DNA of 64,000 nt from positions 27,554,628-27,618,627 of the forward strand of contig NC_088305.1 in assembly GCF_032854445.1 (NCBI RefSeq), read 5' to 3'. Origin of the DNA: Liolophura sinensis (taxonomy: Eukaryota; Mollusca; Polyplacophora; Chitonida; Chitonidae). Shown piece after piece: positions 10,381 through 21,483 of this stretch. The stretch's first letter is position 1; every line of letters starts with the position of its first letter. The notes beneath the pieces were generated by a model, which worked only from the letters and a program-made list of their open reading frames with translations, was not told the origin of the DNA and did no database searches. Both the position numbers and the translations under genes were made by a program.

Positions 10381-12500
10381 AGCATATGAAACAATGAGGT
10401 GCCAGAGTGGCATAAAAACATCAAGCATGAATATATATCACTTATACCACTTTTTTTAAAAATGAAAGTCCCAATCATACAACAGAGCTAACATAAACCA
10501 GGCAAAGAGCCAACATATGGCTCCATGAAAAGGTATGAGCTAAATCAGATTAGAAGAATCCCTTTAATATCCAAAGTAAACACTTTCTCGCCAGGTCCAG
10601 ACAAAATTCCCATTAATGCACTCACAATGGCATCAGATTTGATCAGCTCAAACAATTAACAGTTTGAATTATGTTGGAGACAGGTTTGATCCCTGAAACA
10701 CAGTTCATTTTCAACCAATCCATGAACTGGAGAAACCATCCAATCAGTACCGACAATATCTTTGTTTATGATCTGTTGTCATATTCCACAACCAACATCA
10801 ACAACTGACACGCACACATCCTGAACCCAGCTGATGAAACACAAAGCTGTGTATTAGGATGCTGCTATAAAGAATAATCGGAAGGTAAAAACATTCAGAT
10901 GAAGTTTGGAAGATAAGTAGGGTAAGTCTGTACAGACCAAACATACAGCCAGACCACCAGCAGGCCTCCTTCCTGAACATGACAGCTTGTTCTACATCTA
11001 CTGCTGAAATCACACCAGGAGATTCCAGATTATACCCATTGGTGTGTGGGCTATCTTATCAGGACATGTTTTGGTGGCATATGTGTTCCACTGGCCCAAT
11101 GACTGAAGAACAGACCATCCCAACACCATGTTGGGAACTCCAGCTACATCTGTGCCAATATTTTCTCCCCCACAAAACCCCACCCCAACCATGGCGAAAC
11201 CCCCATCCCCCATGAGACTCCCATCACCCCCACTCCAAAAGGAAACAAATGACTTATCCAACCATCTTCTCTTAGATCTCCTAAGGTACACCTCAACAAT
11301 TTAACTATAGGTCACTATATGTACTATAAGGAGACTGTGATGTTTTATATTGAAGGGGGGAAAAAAGTGTGAAACAGTGTGAAACAGGATCTCAAGCCAT
11401 TCAATTGCTACATCAATAAAGATTCTATCCCAATCTCTGCAACATTACAATGTATCAGTTTCTGTTGTAAGGTCGTCTGGTCTTTATTGTGGCCTCATGA
11501 TCATCAGTTGTAAACAGCGTTTGATGCTATCCTACTGACAGGTTCCCCCCCCCCCCTTCCCCCGCCATTGTAACAGCTAAATTTAATTAATCCTCACATT
11601 TCCCCCATGTATTAATAATAAATATCTCAAGACAGATAAGGTATAAACCACTAAGAAAAATAAACCAGGAGTCCTGAATTGACATTATGTGGATAACTCT
11701 ATCAGATTTTAGAAATTCAAAAAAGATCATGGTTATATCATCACACGATGCTAATAAATGTCAGTTTGTTTCATATTCTATGTTTAATTCCATGCTGCTT
11801 ATCTTTCTATTCTCCATAAGCCCACAACTACCCCACCTCCCCACATCACACCGCCTCCCCACATCACACCACCTCCCCCCATCACCATCCTCACCCACAC
11901 CCACCCTACCACCACCACCGAATCACATCATCCCCACCCCCATCCAACACCACTCACCCTCTGCTCATTTAGCAAACAATCTGCTTTATATTTATACCCA
12001 CATAGTGCTTGACTGACATTAGATAAAAACTTCCCTCTGGCTTCTCCCTCTTTTCCTGCTTCATGTTACAAAACTACACCCTGCACTGTTCATTAGATAA
12101 ACACACTCTTGCACTTAGCTGTAAACTGCTATCATCTCAAACCAGACAGGTTATCTGGCATTTTCAAACTGACATGCAATTTCTCGAAAGTTTGCTTGTC
12201 TCAAAAAAAGTCTCAGAAGGTCAAACACCGAAATTACCCCCTAGTTACATAGAGACTATTAGTGCTAAAGTGAATACACACTCTCATTTACCACTCCTGC
12301 ATGTATACCGGAACATGGTAATGAGACCGGAGTTGTGTCCATGCCAATGTAATTAATAAAGAAAATATTTCCTGAAAAGTTTCTTAAAAACTGCCTTGGA
12401 ATTACGATGACTAAAGATTACTACAATATATTAATTTTCAATGTTTGATCTGTGTAAAGCATATAGTTACATTTTATGACAGAACTTTCTTCAAATTTTT
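10381..12500. other. stretch with low-complexity C-rich DNA
   Basis: A C homopolymer lies at 11546-11568 and a C/A-rich ccacctccccacatcacacc-like region at 11818-11950. A minus-strand segment at 12292-12371 has a fair acceptor (aaacttttcag), a weak donor (gtaaatg) and one frame open for 26 codons. A 93-codon minus-strand frame at 11010-11291 is not recognised. Confidence 0.4.
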
Positions 12501-12630
12501 GTGGGCCCGTGGCTGAGGGTTTTAGCATGCCAGCGCGGCACAATGACCCAGGAGCCTCTCGCCAATTTGGTCGCTGTGACTTCCAAGTCCAGCTTCCTTT
12601 TCGGCCATACGTGCGAAGGTCTGCCAGCAA
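12501..12630 (+). mobile_element. SINE-A, head portion, 3'-truncated
   Basis: The tRNA-like head is present (gtgggcccgtggctgaggg, then ccagcgcggcacaatgaccc), followed by the B-box region gtgacttccaagtccagctt and ggaaggtctgcc-like sequence. It stops at ctgccagcaa without the AT-rich tail, so later DNA loss rather than 5' truncation shaped this copy. Confidence 0.8.
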
Positions 12631-13074
12631 ATAGGAAAAAAATGTGATCAATTCTTTACCACGAACACAGATACTCTTGTCAGTAAAACCATCAATTTTC
12701 CAAGACAACATTCCTGATAAAATGATGACTAGAAATCGTATTCAAGTCTGAACTGGGATACCCTCCAATATGTAATTACCCATCAAACTTGGCTCTCCAA
12801 GCAAAAAAAAAGGTGCAATAAATTTTGCTTTGAACCATTTTGTCTGGAGACAAAATACAAAGTTGTGAATCATGGGATATTCTGCCCAGACATGGAAATT
12901 TGATGATGGCTGCAACATTGGTGTTCAGGCAGCCTAGTCTGGACGGAAATGATTGCCTCTGGCAGAGACCCATTCATCACATCGCTGTGACAGCCTTAGT
13001 CTCAGATCAGTAAAACTAGGGTAGGTTTGTCTGCTTATTGCGACTGTCTCCTAAATATGAACATAAAACTTGTA
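12631..13074. other. unannotated stretch
   Basis: No supported feature. Confidence 0.5.
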
Positions 13075-13297
13075 TACCCTAGTTCCCCAACCTTTTCGCA
13101 AATTGAAGATCAACTTTTAGCGCAATTTATGCACATTTCTAGTTCGATTTTGGGGAAAAAAAATACATTTCTTTGGATTGTGCAGTTTCAGGGCTGCATA
13201 ACAAGTACCATTTTATCAGTCTACACAGAATAACACCCCCAAAATATGCTAGAACAAACACCTTGCCAACATGTGAAAAGGTTGATGAATTACAGTA
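13075..13297 (-). mobile_element. MITE-A, complete reverse copy
   Basis: This is the clearest full copy. The left terminus is taccctagttccccaacctt and the right terminus aaaaggttgatgaattacagta; they are near-perfect inverted repeats and both ends show TA. The interior has the reverse-strand landmarks cgcaatttatgcacatttct, tggattgtgcagtttcaggg and aaatatgctagaacaaacac. At about 220 bp with no reading frame it is non-autonomous. TA flanks and a CAGT/CCCT start point to the Tc1/mariner superfamily. Confidence 0.8.
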
Positions 13298-13538
13298 TTT
13301 CAATGCCCAAACCCGCCTCCCCCCATCCCGCCTCTGCCCTTCCTCTAGTTAAGCTTGTCTGTACCAGAAAACAAAAAAGGTGAACAACAAAATTATACCA
13401 AGCATGCAAATTTTGGGTATACAATTGCACAGATTTTCATTCCTTCATGCTACTAAATTTGCTGACAAGGCAAGTTTTAATAATGATCATTAGCTAATAC
13501 ATGCCCAGAAAATACACAACAATACAAACCTTTAGTTA

Positions 13539-13634
13539 GAAGTTCAAAGTTCAAAGTTCAATTTGTAACTTGTAAAACTAGAACAAGTAAACTTACTCAA
13601 ATTCTGAAGTTACGAGTTACAACTTGAAACTTCT
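13539..13634. repeat. imperfect inverted repeat
   Basis: agaagttcaaagttcaaagt...tttgtaacttgt at the left pairs roughly with gaagttacgagttacaactt...gaaacttct at the right. The arms are about 30 bases with mismatches around a 30-base middle. The left arm contains three agttcaa units. Confidence 0.55.
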
Positions 13635-14012
13635 ACTCAAGGTCTCTACTGACATACAAGCTTGACCTCAAGAACTGTACATGTATTTCTGTGCATACAA
13701 GTGGCATAAACCATCTTCCACCAAACACGGTAATTTTTATGCCAAAACTACATTTTTACCATTACTTTTCACTCAGTTCTGTTCAAGCCAATATTGTATC
13801 ATGGTAAGGGAGGTGAATTTACTCTATGTTTCAGTTTTCAAAAATTATGTCCTTTATGGTTATAGAGATGGAGCAAAAACTCCATGTAACTGACACGCGT
13901 GTCTGCAGCCATCACATTCACAGGTATTCTGTTACCAGACACCAATTGTGGTACTGTTGTTGCTGTTTAGGTTTAAATCATGTTGTAACACATATATTTC
14001 TACATTAATTCT

Positions 14013-14230
14013 GACCCTAATTCTTCAACCTTTTCAAATGCCTCTGCATCAATATTCTGAAAGACTGTGATAGAACTATATATGTATTGCAGAGAAATAA
14101 TCTGCATACTTCTAAGAAGTTCGAATTTTAAGTGATACAAACGAATCATTTTAGCATAATTTTCATAATAATTTTGTATGCATTAATTCCACTGAAAAAA
14201 GTAAGTTGAAAAGGCTGAAAATTTACAGTA
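14013..14230 (+). mobile_element. MITE-A, second subfamily (A-II)
   Basis: The left terminus accctaattcttcaacctttt and right terminus gttgaaaaggctg...ttacagta are MITE-A inverted repeats. The interior differs from the copies at 13075 and 27987 but resembles the copy at 44846, for example tattctgaaagactgtgata and aattccactgaaaaaagtaa. A SINE-A copy was inserted at its right edge. Confidence 0.7.
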
Positions 14231-14240
14231 CAACAATGAT

Positions 14241-14510
14241 TTATTTATTTATTTATTTGATTGGTGTTTTATGCTGTACTCAAGAATATTTCACTTATAT
14301 GACGGCGGTCAGCATTATGGTGGGAGGAAAACGGTTACAACCCGGGGAAAAACCACCACCATCCACAGGTTGCTGGAAGACCTTCTCACGTATGGCCAGA
14401 GAGGAAGCCAGTATGAGCTGGACTTGAACTCACAGCGACCGCATTGGTGAGACACTCCTGGGTCATTACGCTGCACTAGCGCTTTGACCGACTGAGCCAC
14501 GGAGGCCCCA
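14241..14510 (-). mobile_element. SINE-A, nearly full-length, with target-site duplication
   Basis: The whole family order is present, from the (ttta)n tail complement to the head gactgagccacggaggcccc. The 13-base flanks agtacaacaatga (14227-14239) and agtacatcaatga (14511-14523) differ at one base, which marks retrotransposition. Read on the minus strand the head has an A-box-like TGGCTCAGTCGG and a B-box-like GAGTTCAAGTCC. The left duplication includes the last four bases of the neighbouring MITE-A-II, so the SINE arrived later. Confidence 0.95.
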
Positions 14511-14523
14511 AGTACATCAATGA

Positions 14524-15384
14524 ACCTGTGTAAGTACCTGTACAGGTATAAATGGCAGCTTTAATTAGTTTTCAAATCAAATACATGAATCGGGCTGTGT
14601 TTATAATACACAAAGGTTCCAAGCGCGGATTATACTTTCACTTTCTGATATTTTCCATGGTTTATGTGCCTGAAGATGTTTTTTTTTTTTTTTACACTTG
14701 GATTACTGCCATGTATATTCCATCCCACACCCTACCATGTACCTTCAGCAGACCCTGTCTGTGTGTGTGCTTTCTGATAATTTGGATATAAAACATTTCA
14801 CAGTGCCCAGCCAACAAACACCAGCTTCATAAGCAAAATGAAGCCCAGCTGCTTGATGCAGCCTGCAAATGAACTATCTATGCACTCATCTTTACAGCAG
14901 CTACACATGATAGCTGTTGGTCCCTTTGAGATTTGAAGATCATCTGCATATGCTTAACATCTGAGGGTTAAAAACAGATGTTCCTGAAACCCCTTGGACA
15001 CCCAATCCCAACTCATTCTTTTCCTTTTTTGCTCAATTTTCATGGAAATACAGTAGAAATTTTCCTGTAACGTTACCCAAACCTTGTTAACTTTTCCAGA
15101 TGGCCAGCAGTCCAGAGCATTAAAATGTCTTCAAAATTAGAAGATATGTGACATTTAACAAACTTTTACTACACACAGAGTACTGAGTATCCACTGAACT
15201 GTTCTAAACGCAGTAATGAAAAAAAAAGAAAAATAACGCACCCATCAGGACCACTAAGTTTTACATCATGTTCAATGCAAGACAGCCATTATAGGTACTT
15301 CATTCAAAGTAAACCACAGACTTTGTACGTACGTGTAACTGACAATTTCTCTCATGAACACATGCCTATTTCACCTTTGTGGAA
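14524..15384. other. unannotated stretch
   Basis: A T-run occurs at 14679-14692. No supported feature. Confidence 0.5.
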
Positions 15385-16072
15385 GGCCACAGATCTGCAG
15401 CGAACATCATGTACGACATCACCTGAATGCCAACCACTTACTGGCCCTGAAGACCTGAGATCTGCAGTGAGCTGCATGTAACCAATGGTGCCTACCACTT
15501 ATTGGCCCTGAAGACCCGAGATCTGCAGCAAGCTGTATGTAACCAATGGTGCCTACCACTTACTGGCCCTGAAGACCCCAGATCTGCAGCAAGCAGCATC
15601 TAACACATTACCTCAACCAATGGTGCCTACCACTTACTGACCCTGAAGACCCCAGATCTGCAGTGAGCTGCATGTAACCAATGGTGCCTACCACTTATTG
15701 GCCCTGAAGACCCGAGATCTGCAGCAAGCTGCATGTAACCAATGGTGCCTGCCACTTACTGGCCCTGAAGACCCCAGATCTGCAGCAAGCAGCATCTAAC
15801 ACATTACCTGAACCAATGGTGCCAACCACTTATTGGCCCTGAAGACCCCAGATCTGCAGTGAGCTGCATGTAACCAATGGTGCCTACCACTTACTGGCCC
15901 TGAAGACCCCGGATCTGCAACAAGCAGCATCTAACACATTACCTCAACCAATGGTGCCTACCACTTATTGGCCCTGAAGACCCGAGACCTGCAGCGAACT
16001 GCGTGTAAGATATTACCTAAACAAATGCTGCCAACCACTTATTGGCCCTGAAGACCCCAGATCTGTGGTGGG
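15385..16072 (+). repeat. tandem array with two unit lengths (about 61 and 74 bp)
   Basis: The core is ccacttattggccctgaaga followed by a ccccagatctgcag(c/t)(a/g)ag-type stretch. Successive ccactt markers are about 61, 61, 74, 61, 61, 74, 61, 74 and 74 bp apart. The long form contains an extra taacacattacct block before the ccaatggtgcc segment. About ten units are present. Confidence 0.95.
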
Positions 16073-16112
16073 TAAATTTAACCTGATAATTTCCTGTCCG
16101 AGCATGGCTATA

Positions 16113-16381
16113 TTCATTTATTTATTTGAATGGTGTTTTACGCCGTACTCAAGAATATTTCACTTATATGATGGCAGTCGGCCTTATGGTGGGTGAAAAC
16201 AGGGCAGAGCCCGGGGGGAAACCACACGACCATCCACAGGTTGGTGATAGACCTTCCCAAGTATGGCCAAAGAGGAAGCCAGCATGAGCTGGACTTGAAC
16301 TCACAGCGACCACATTGGTGAGAGACTCCTGGGTCATTACGCTGCGCTAGTGCGCTAACCGACTGAGCCACAGAGGCCCCC
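16113..16381 (-). mobile_element. SINE-A, nearly full-length, with target-site duplication
   Basis: All family blocks are present, ending in gactgagccacagaggcccc. The flanks agcatggctata (16101-16112) and agcttggctata (16382-16393) form a 12-base duplication with one mismatch. It lies 40 bases after the 61/74-bp array. Confidence 0.95.
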
Positions 16382-16393
16382 AGCTTGGCTATA

Positions 16394-17148
16394 AAGATTC
16401 CACATATCTCAACTGAAACAAAATACGGTAACTATTTACCGGATGCAAAATGCACAACTTTCTACTATATTCATCACACCATTATCATTTTATAAATGAA
16501 TACTTATTTAAAGTAGCCACACAGCATGCCCTTAGGGAACACATAACCTAAGAAACATGTAGCATTATCTATCCGGGAGGCCAGTGTTTATAGACATTAG
16601 CCAAATGTTCCTCATGTATGCAGCCTGCTGGAAGATCCACTAGCTATTACTTCTGGCATGATACACTGACATTATACTAATAGAATTAGGATACAAAAAA
16701 CTAGACATTATTCACATGTTTGGTACAGAGACTTAGCTAGAATACACAGCACAAGAAAGGCCAGACACTCAACTGCACAATACTGTAACCCTTCAATCTT
16801 TCTGCGTGTTTACAAGATGAATTGTGCATGGTACACCGCAAGCCTGATGGGGATGACTTACAATGTCTGAGATATATTGCATAACTGCCACAAAAGTGAT
16901 GTATTGTATTTCACTTAAAGTCTAGTCTTTTTCAAGGGAGTCACACACATTCTCATTGATTTTGATTGATTCATGCATTTTTTTTTTTTTTTGGTGAAGT
17001 TTTTTTTGATTTATTTCTTCTCCAAAAAAAAAAATTCAGTGTTGTCATCAAAACTATCACTACAAGGCCTCTATGTGCTTCTGAAAGTGCATTCTTACAT
17101 ACCAAACCTTAGGTGAAACACAGTAAATAGCCTCAAGGTCAAATACCA
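16394..17148. other. unannotated stretch
   Basis: T-runs at about 16979-16992 and A-runs at 17024-17034. No supported feature. Confidence 0.5.
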
Positions 17149-17166
17149 AGGTCACATAAAACTAAT

Positions 17167-17365
17167 TTATAGATTTATTTACTTGACTGGTATTTTATGC
17201 CATACTCAAAAATATTTTACTTATGTGACAGGGGTTAGCATTATGGTGAGAGGAAACCAACAGAACTCAGGAAAAACCCACGATCATCCATTGGATGCTG
17301 GCAAATCTTCCTATGTACAAACGGAGAGGAAGCCAGCAAGGGCTAGACTTAAACTCACATTGACC
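17167..17365 (-). mobile_element. SINE-A, head-truncated, with target-site duplication
   Basis: The family blocks are diverged but ordered. The flanks aggtcacataaaactaat (from 17149) and aggtcacataaactgaat (from 17366) form a duplication of about 18 bases with a small indel. Head loss before insertion is the usual 5' truncation. Confidence 0.9.
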
Positions 17366-17709
17366 AGGTCACATAAACTGAATTACACACTCTAAATGCC
17401 TCAGTGCAGACATCTTTGTGTGCTGTAAGTTATTTACATGCATTCAAGAGTGTTTGCAAAGAAATGGGCGAACAGACAAACGGACAGACAGACAAATGGC
17501 CACCTCTACAGAAATACCCCTTAGGCCAATTTTGGCAGAGAGGTTAAATAAATATAAATGATATTTCTGCCCCATTACATCTGAAGGAAAGACTTAGTAT
17601 ACCGTAAAATGAGCAGATTGCCAAAAACTGGAAATACAGACAAAAATAAAAAGGCAAAATAGTAAAAAATTGTAACAGGGTGATCTATAAGTGCTGTTTA
17701 CATCAGACT
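17366..17709. other. unannotated stretch
   Basis: A degenerate (GACA)n patch lies at about 17469-17496. Nothing else. Confidence 0.5.
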
Positions 17710-17800
17710 GGAGGGAATTTCACTTTGTTCAGTTATCTACTGGAAGAAGCATGGACTCCAAACCCAGAGATTGCTGGTTCAAATCCCCAGCTTGTAAGCC
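17710..17800 (+). pseudogene. tRNA-like sequence (tRNA-Trp-like arm), pseudogene or SINE head
   Basis: ggttcaaatcc at 17776-17786 fits the pol III B box. The preceding gactccaaaccc places CCA in the anticodon position, and attgctggttcaaatc resembles the T-arm region of a tryptophan tRNA. The A-box region (gttcagttatcta) is weak and the acceptor stem does not close. It is therefore not an intact tRNA gene. A worn SINE head is equally possible; ctgagattactggttcaaat near 4090 may be a relative. Confidence 0.35.
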
Positions 17801-18564
17801 CTGTCACACCATCAAAGTGTGATTTATCATCATGTTAGTATACACTTGGCACCTGTCCACGAAGATAAAACTTCGAAACACTGATTTACAGAGGTGCGTG
17901 TCTCAACCTATCATGTGATTATGAATTCTGCAGCTGTGTATCACTCCCCAATGTAAAAATACTTCATTTTGATTGGATTACACATCAATATCATTCCAGG
18001 CAGTATAAATGCCAGCATACAAATGTGAGAAAGGTGAATTTCATTAGCTGGCGACATGTGTATATGCTCAACTGATTATATGTCACATTTGTTGAGACAG
18101 CGAGCAATTGGTTCTGTAACATTTAGTGTCCAGATTAACTGATAGCCCTGCTATGATCAGGGTGCATATGAACTGAATCATCCCACTGTACACATCACAG
18201 AAACTACCATCCTACGGTAATCCCTCTGCACATGCCACACTCTCGCAGCGTTCAAATCTTCTTGACAAAGGACTTTCTCTTTTTTTGCAGTGATTCTCAA
18301 AAATTTCTGTTTTCTACTTTTTTCCTCCATGTGTTGGACATGTCGACGGACATATTTGGGAAGAAAATAGCAACCAATCAAAAAGATTAAGCCACAGACC
18401 TTTGGCCAGCTACATACCCATCTCAAACGTACCCAAATTACATATGTGGGTGACTAATTAGTGATGCTGTTGTTGACAGGCTTGCAGTTTCCAGCGAACA
18501 CAGAAGTTACACGTAGCATCATCAACAATTCTTTCCAACAAGAACAATGGATGCTGGGAAAAAT
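17801..18564. other. unannotated stretch with one acceptor-like signal
   Basis: A very strong plus-strand acceptor-like tract (ctttctctttttttgcag) ends at 18290; one frame after it is open for 32 codons and then stops. On the minus strand the same DNA carries an 82-codon Lys/Arg/Glu-rich frame (18178-18426), unrecognised. Neither is supported as a gene. Confidence 0.3.
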
Positions 18565-18646
18565 CCGTCCTAGAATGGTATCGAACCCCGATCTCATTGT
18601 AACCTATGGATTAAATGGCAAGCACCTTATAACCATGTGGCTACCG
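18565..18646 (-). pseudogene. tRNA-like sequence, pseudogene or SINE head
   Basis: On the minus strand an A-box-like TAGCCACATGG (complement of 18633-18643) is followed at tRNA spacing by an exact B-box match, GGTTCGATACC (complement of 18577-18587). Between them gcttgccatttaatcc could form an anticodon arm. The T and acceptor stems pair poorly, so a functional tRNA is unlikely. No family tail is visible downstream. Confidence 0.4.
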
Positions 18647-18891
18647 TTCCTAATGAATTGGCTCAGTTGTCAAACGTGTCACTCTCTCTCTAAACCAGAG
18701 GTTGTGGACCAATGAGGTCACAGAATGTGCACCTCCTAGCATCAGGTTGTTCAGGTGCTCAAAAAAGTGCAATGGTTTCTTGCTTTATATTTCAGCATTG
18801 ATGTGTTACCCTGACCTACATATATGTCATATGTTAAGTGTTACATTTCCGGCCCCGAGGATCATGATGTAATCTTACACTTACCTTAATA

Positions 18892-19090
18892 CTTCAGATT
18901 TTCGCATATGTCAGAGCAATATTCAGTGCAATTTATGCACATTAGTAATTTCATGTTGGAGACAAAACTACTTTGGTTTGATTGTCCAATTTTGGGGTTT
19001 CGCAAAGAGGTTAATTTTATCTGTCAACAGAGAATAATGACTTCAGAATATGCTTGAATAAACATGTGAAAAGGTTGAAGAATTACAATA
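18892..19090 (-). mobile_element. MITE-A, reverse copy
   Basis: The left end taccttaatacttcag is degenerate. The right end catgtgaaaaggttgaagaa runs to tacaata. The interior shows the family landmarks gtgcaatttatgcacattag, gacaaaactactttggtttg and ttcagaatatgcttgaataa. TA flanks both ends. Confidence 0.8.
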
Positions 19091-21483
19091 AGTCAAAACT
19101 TCAAATCACTTCAGATTTGTTATTTCTTACATAACGTGGTCAAAAATACTGTTTAACGATGTCAATTCTGTGTAAGCTATTGTGAAACAATAAAATTTCA
19201 ATAAAAATAACGGAAAGGAACAAACAACGCTGAAAGATTTGACTGTATAGCTGACTTAAGTCTAAGATCATTTTGTGATCCCGATGAGAGACTCCATACT
19301 GCAAATTCTCAATGATAATAACAAAATCAGTCAACGACTATAAACAAATACCATTCTTTTACTTGGACAGCATGTACAATCCTTGTAATGATAACTATTT
19401 TCAAAGCTTGATTTACCGCAGATTGAACAGACTGCGAGACATCTGAGAAATTAATTAGGATCTAATCTTCCATACTGATACAGTTTTCAGACCCCTAGTT
19501 AGCAGTTTATAGTGTGGCACAGCGCCATGTCTATCAGGAGGTTTGTCATGCCTCTGTGAAGCCACAGTGCAGTGCATCCTTCCTCCAAAGAAAACTTTAT
19601 TCGATTTGCTGTCCTTTTCTGCAAAACTGCATCACTATAAATACTTTCATCGGTTGTCATATTATATTGACTGAACAATGCTTCCGATTGAGGGACGATT
19701 TTTTCCCTCCAAAATCCGAAACCTTTGTTAGCCTCATAATTCTTTCCGTTAAAGGAGGTTTCTGAGATTCTCACATTCAGCCAACCACGCATATATAATG
19801 CGTGACCGTGGATAAACAAGCTTGCATCAACAAGTTTGCACAACATTTAAACTTGAACGTTAAACCATTACCAAGAGCGGCCCAGTTAGGGTGGGCTGGA
19901 GTGGAAGCATCATTCCATCCACAAAAGACTAGCCACAAAAAAGAAGTCTATTCCATCTTTTTTTGCGAACTGGATGAACACAACTGTGAAAGCAGCAACA
20001 AGGACAACTTCCGAGTCGGCCCGCTGTCTTTAAGATTTATACAATCGAGGATAAAAGCTTTACACAACTGCACAAGAACTCCTTAAATATAACAGTCCAA
20101 ACTATTCAAGAAAATGAATTCTTATTTTTTTTTTTGGTAATTTTTGAGAAAAAACAGGATTCTAATGCTATGAATGTTACAAATAACTGAAGTAACTGAA
20201 TGAAGTGACCTCATTCACAGGACAGTTTTGTTTCAAATTCCTTACCCAATACTATTAGTAATATTTCCTAAAAAAATAACATTCATGTCCATGGTGCTAT
20301 TCGTAGTTGATGCAGTGGAAATCATAAAAATTAAAATAAATCAAAAAGATGTATCAAATACACTTAAATACAATAAATAATTTCTTACTGTTTAGATCTT
20401 CAATTAATAAGGAGTACGACATTTAGGAAAGTTCTTTCCCTTTAAGAAATGCATGTAATGCTATACTTATAAGGTATCTGCAAACAAGGCTTGCATGTGT
20501 GTGAAAATATCAATATTGTATTATCAGTGGAAGAGCTTTAGTTAATACATGGCATGGTGACCTGGTATTAATATTGATATATATTTAAACTATGATTTTA
20601 AATCTAAACTGGTCTTGAATCGTAACATGGGCATCTGCAGCGGTGGCAATTTCTTGGTGGCCGGGGACTGGCACCCAGCTTTTCTGGCTGAGACACGCCT
20701 TTCATAAATCCTGGCTGGGGTGGGTTTTATCTGTCACTAAATAAATTACGTGTGGATGCATGCACATGTAACTATATAACCCGATTATTACCTTGAAGTA
20801 AAAGTTCATATGTAGGATGTTTGATGTTTGATTTAATCAGCCAAGTTCAGTGATCAAGAACACGACTTTAGTTTCCACTATTCTATTCATTATTCATCCA
20901 TTAATGGCTCTTTCACGTTCGTTGCTAGAAGGCTGCAATACAGAAGTGCTATACATGCAACTTTTATACGGCATTCTGTGCAGCTCAAAACGACTCACCA
21001 AATAAAGAGGGTTCAAAAACCCTAAGAAATGAAACATCAAATATAATTAATTCACCTTTAGAAATGCAAATACCTTAACTACATCTACAAAACCAATTCT
21101 GCAAAAGAACAGCATCTTTTCATTTCTTTGGAATACAAGTTCACCATGGGAACACAAATGAATTCTTGGCATTACACAGAAGAGATGATCATGTGACTTG
21201 CAGCCCCTGACGAAGACCATGTTTGATCACAACATGCTTACAGTCCTGTTCTTGCCCCTCACATTTCCTTTACATAATCCATGAATAAATGCAAATTCGA
21301 GCCAGCTGTGAGATTTCACAGAAAGTCAAAATCATCTTGCCCTTTGGCCCGTCATCATTGAAGGAATAACCCATGTGAAGGACAGGAGATCAAAAGTCTG
21401 ACTGACCAGTGAATGACCTACTGACAGAGAGAGACTTTACTGGAGAGGTGTTTATCCCAGTTTAAAAATGATGTCATAGACTG
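19091..21483. other. long sparse stretch
   Basis: A 7-bp-stem hairpin (cacgcat...atgcgtg) lies at 19786-19804. A 115-codon minus-strand frame (19499-19846) and a 94-codon plus-strand frame (19802-20086) match nothing I know and are of a length expected by chance over 64 kb. A possible 22-nt minus-strand microexon at 20246-20267 has an acceptor ttttttttag-like tract and a gtaagg donor. Confidence 0.4.

Noticed and set aside
18178-18426. 82-codon basic/acidic minus-strand frame
   Set aside because: No recognised motif, length within chance range, and no splice or poly(A) context.
19499-19846. 115-codon minus-strand frame
   Set aside because: A few frames of this length are expected by chance in 64 kb of this composition; no motif seen.
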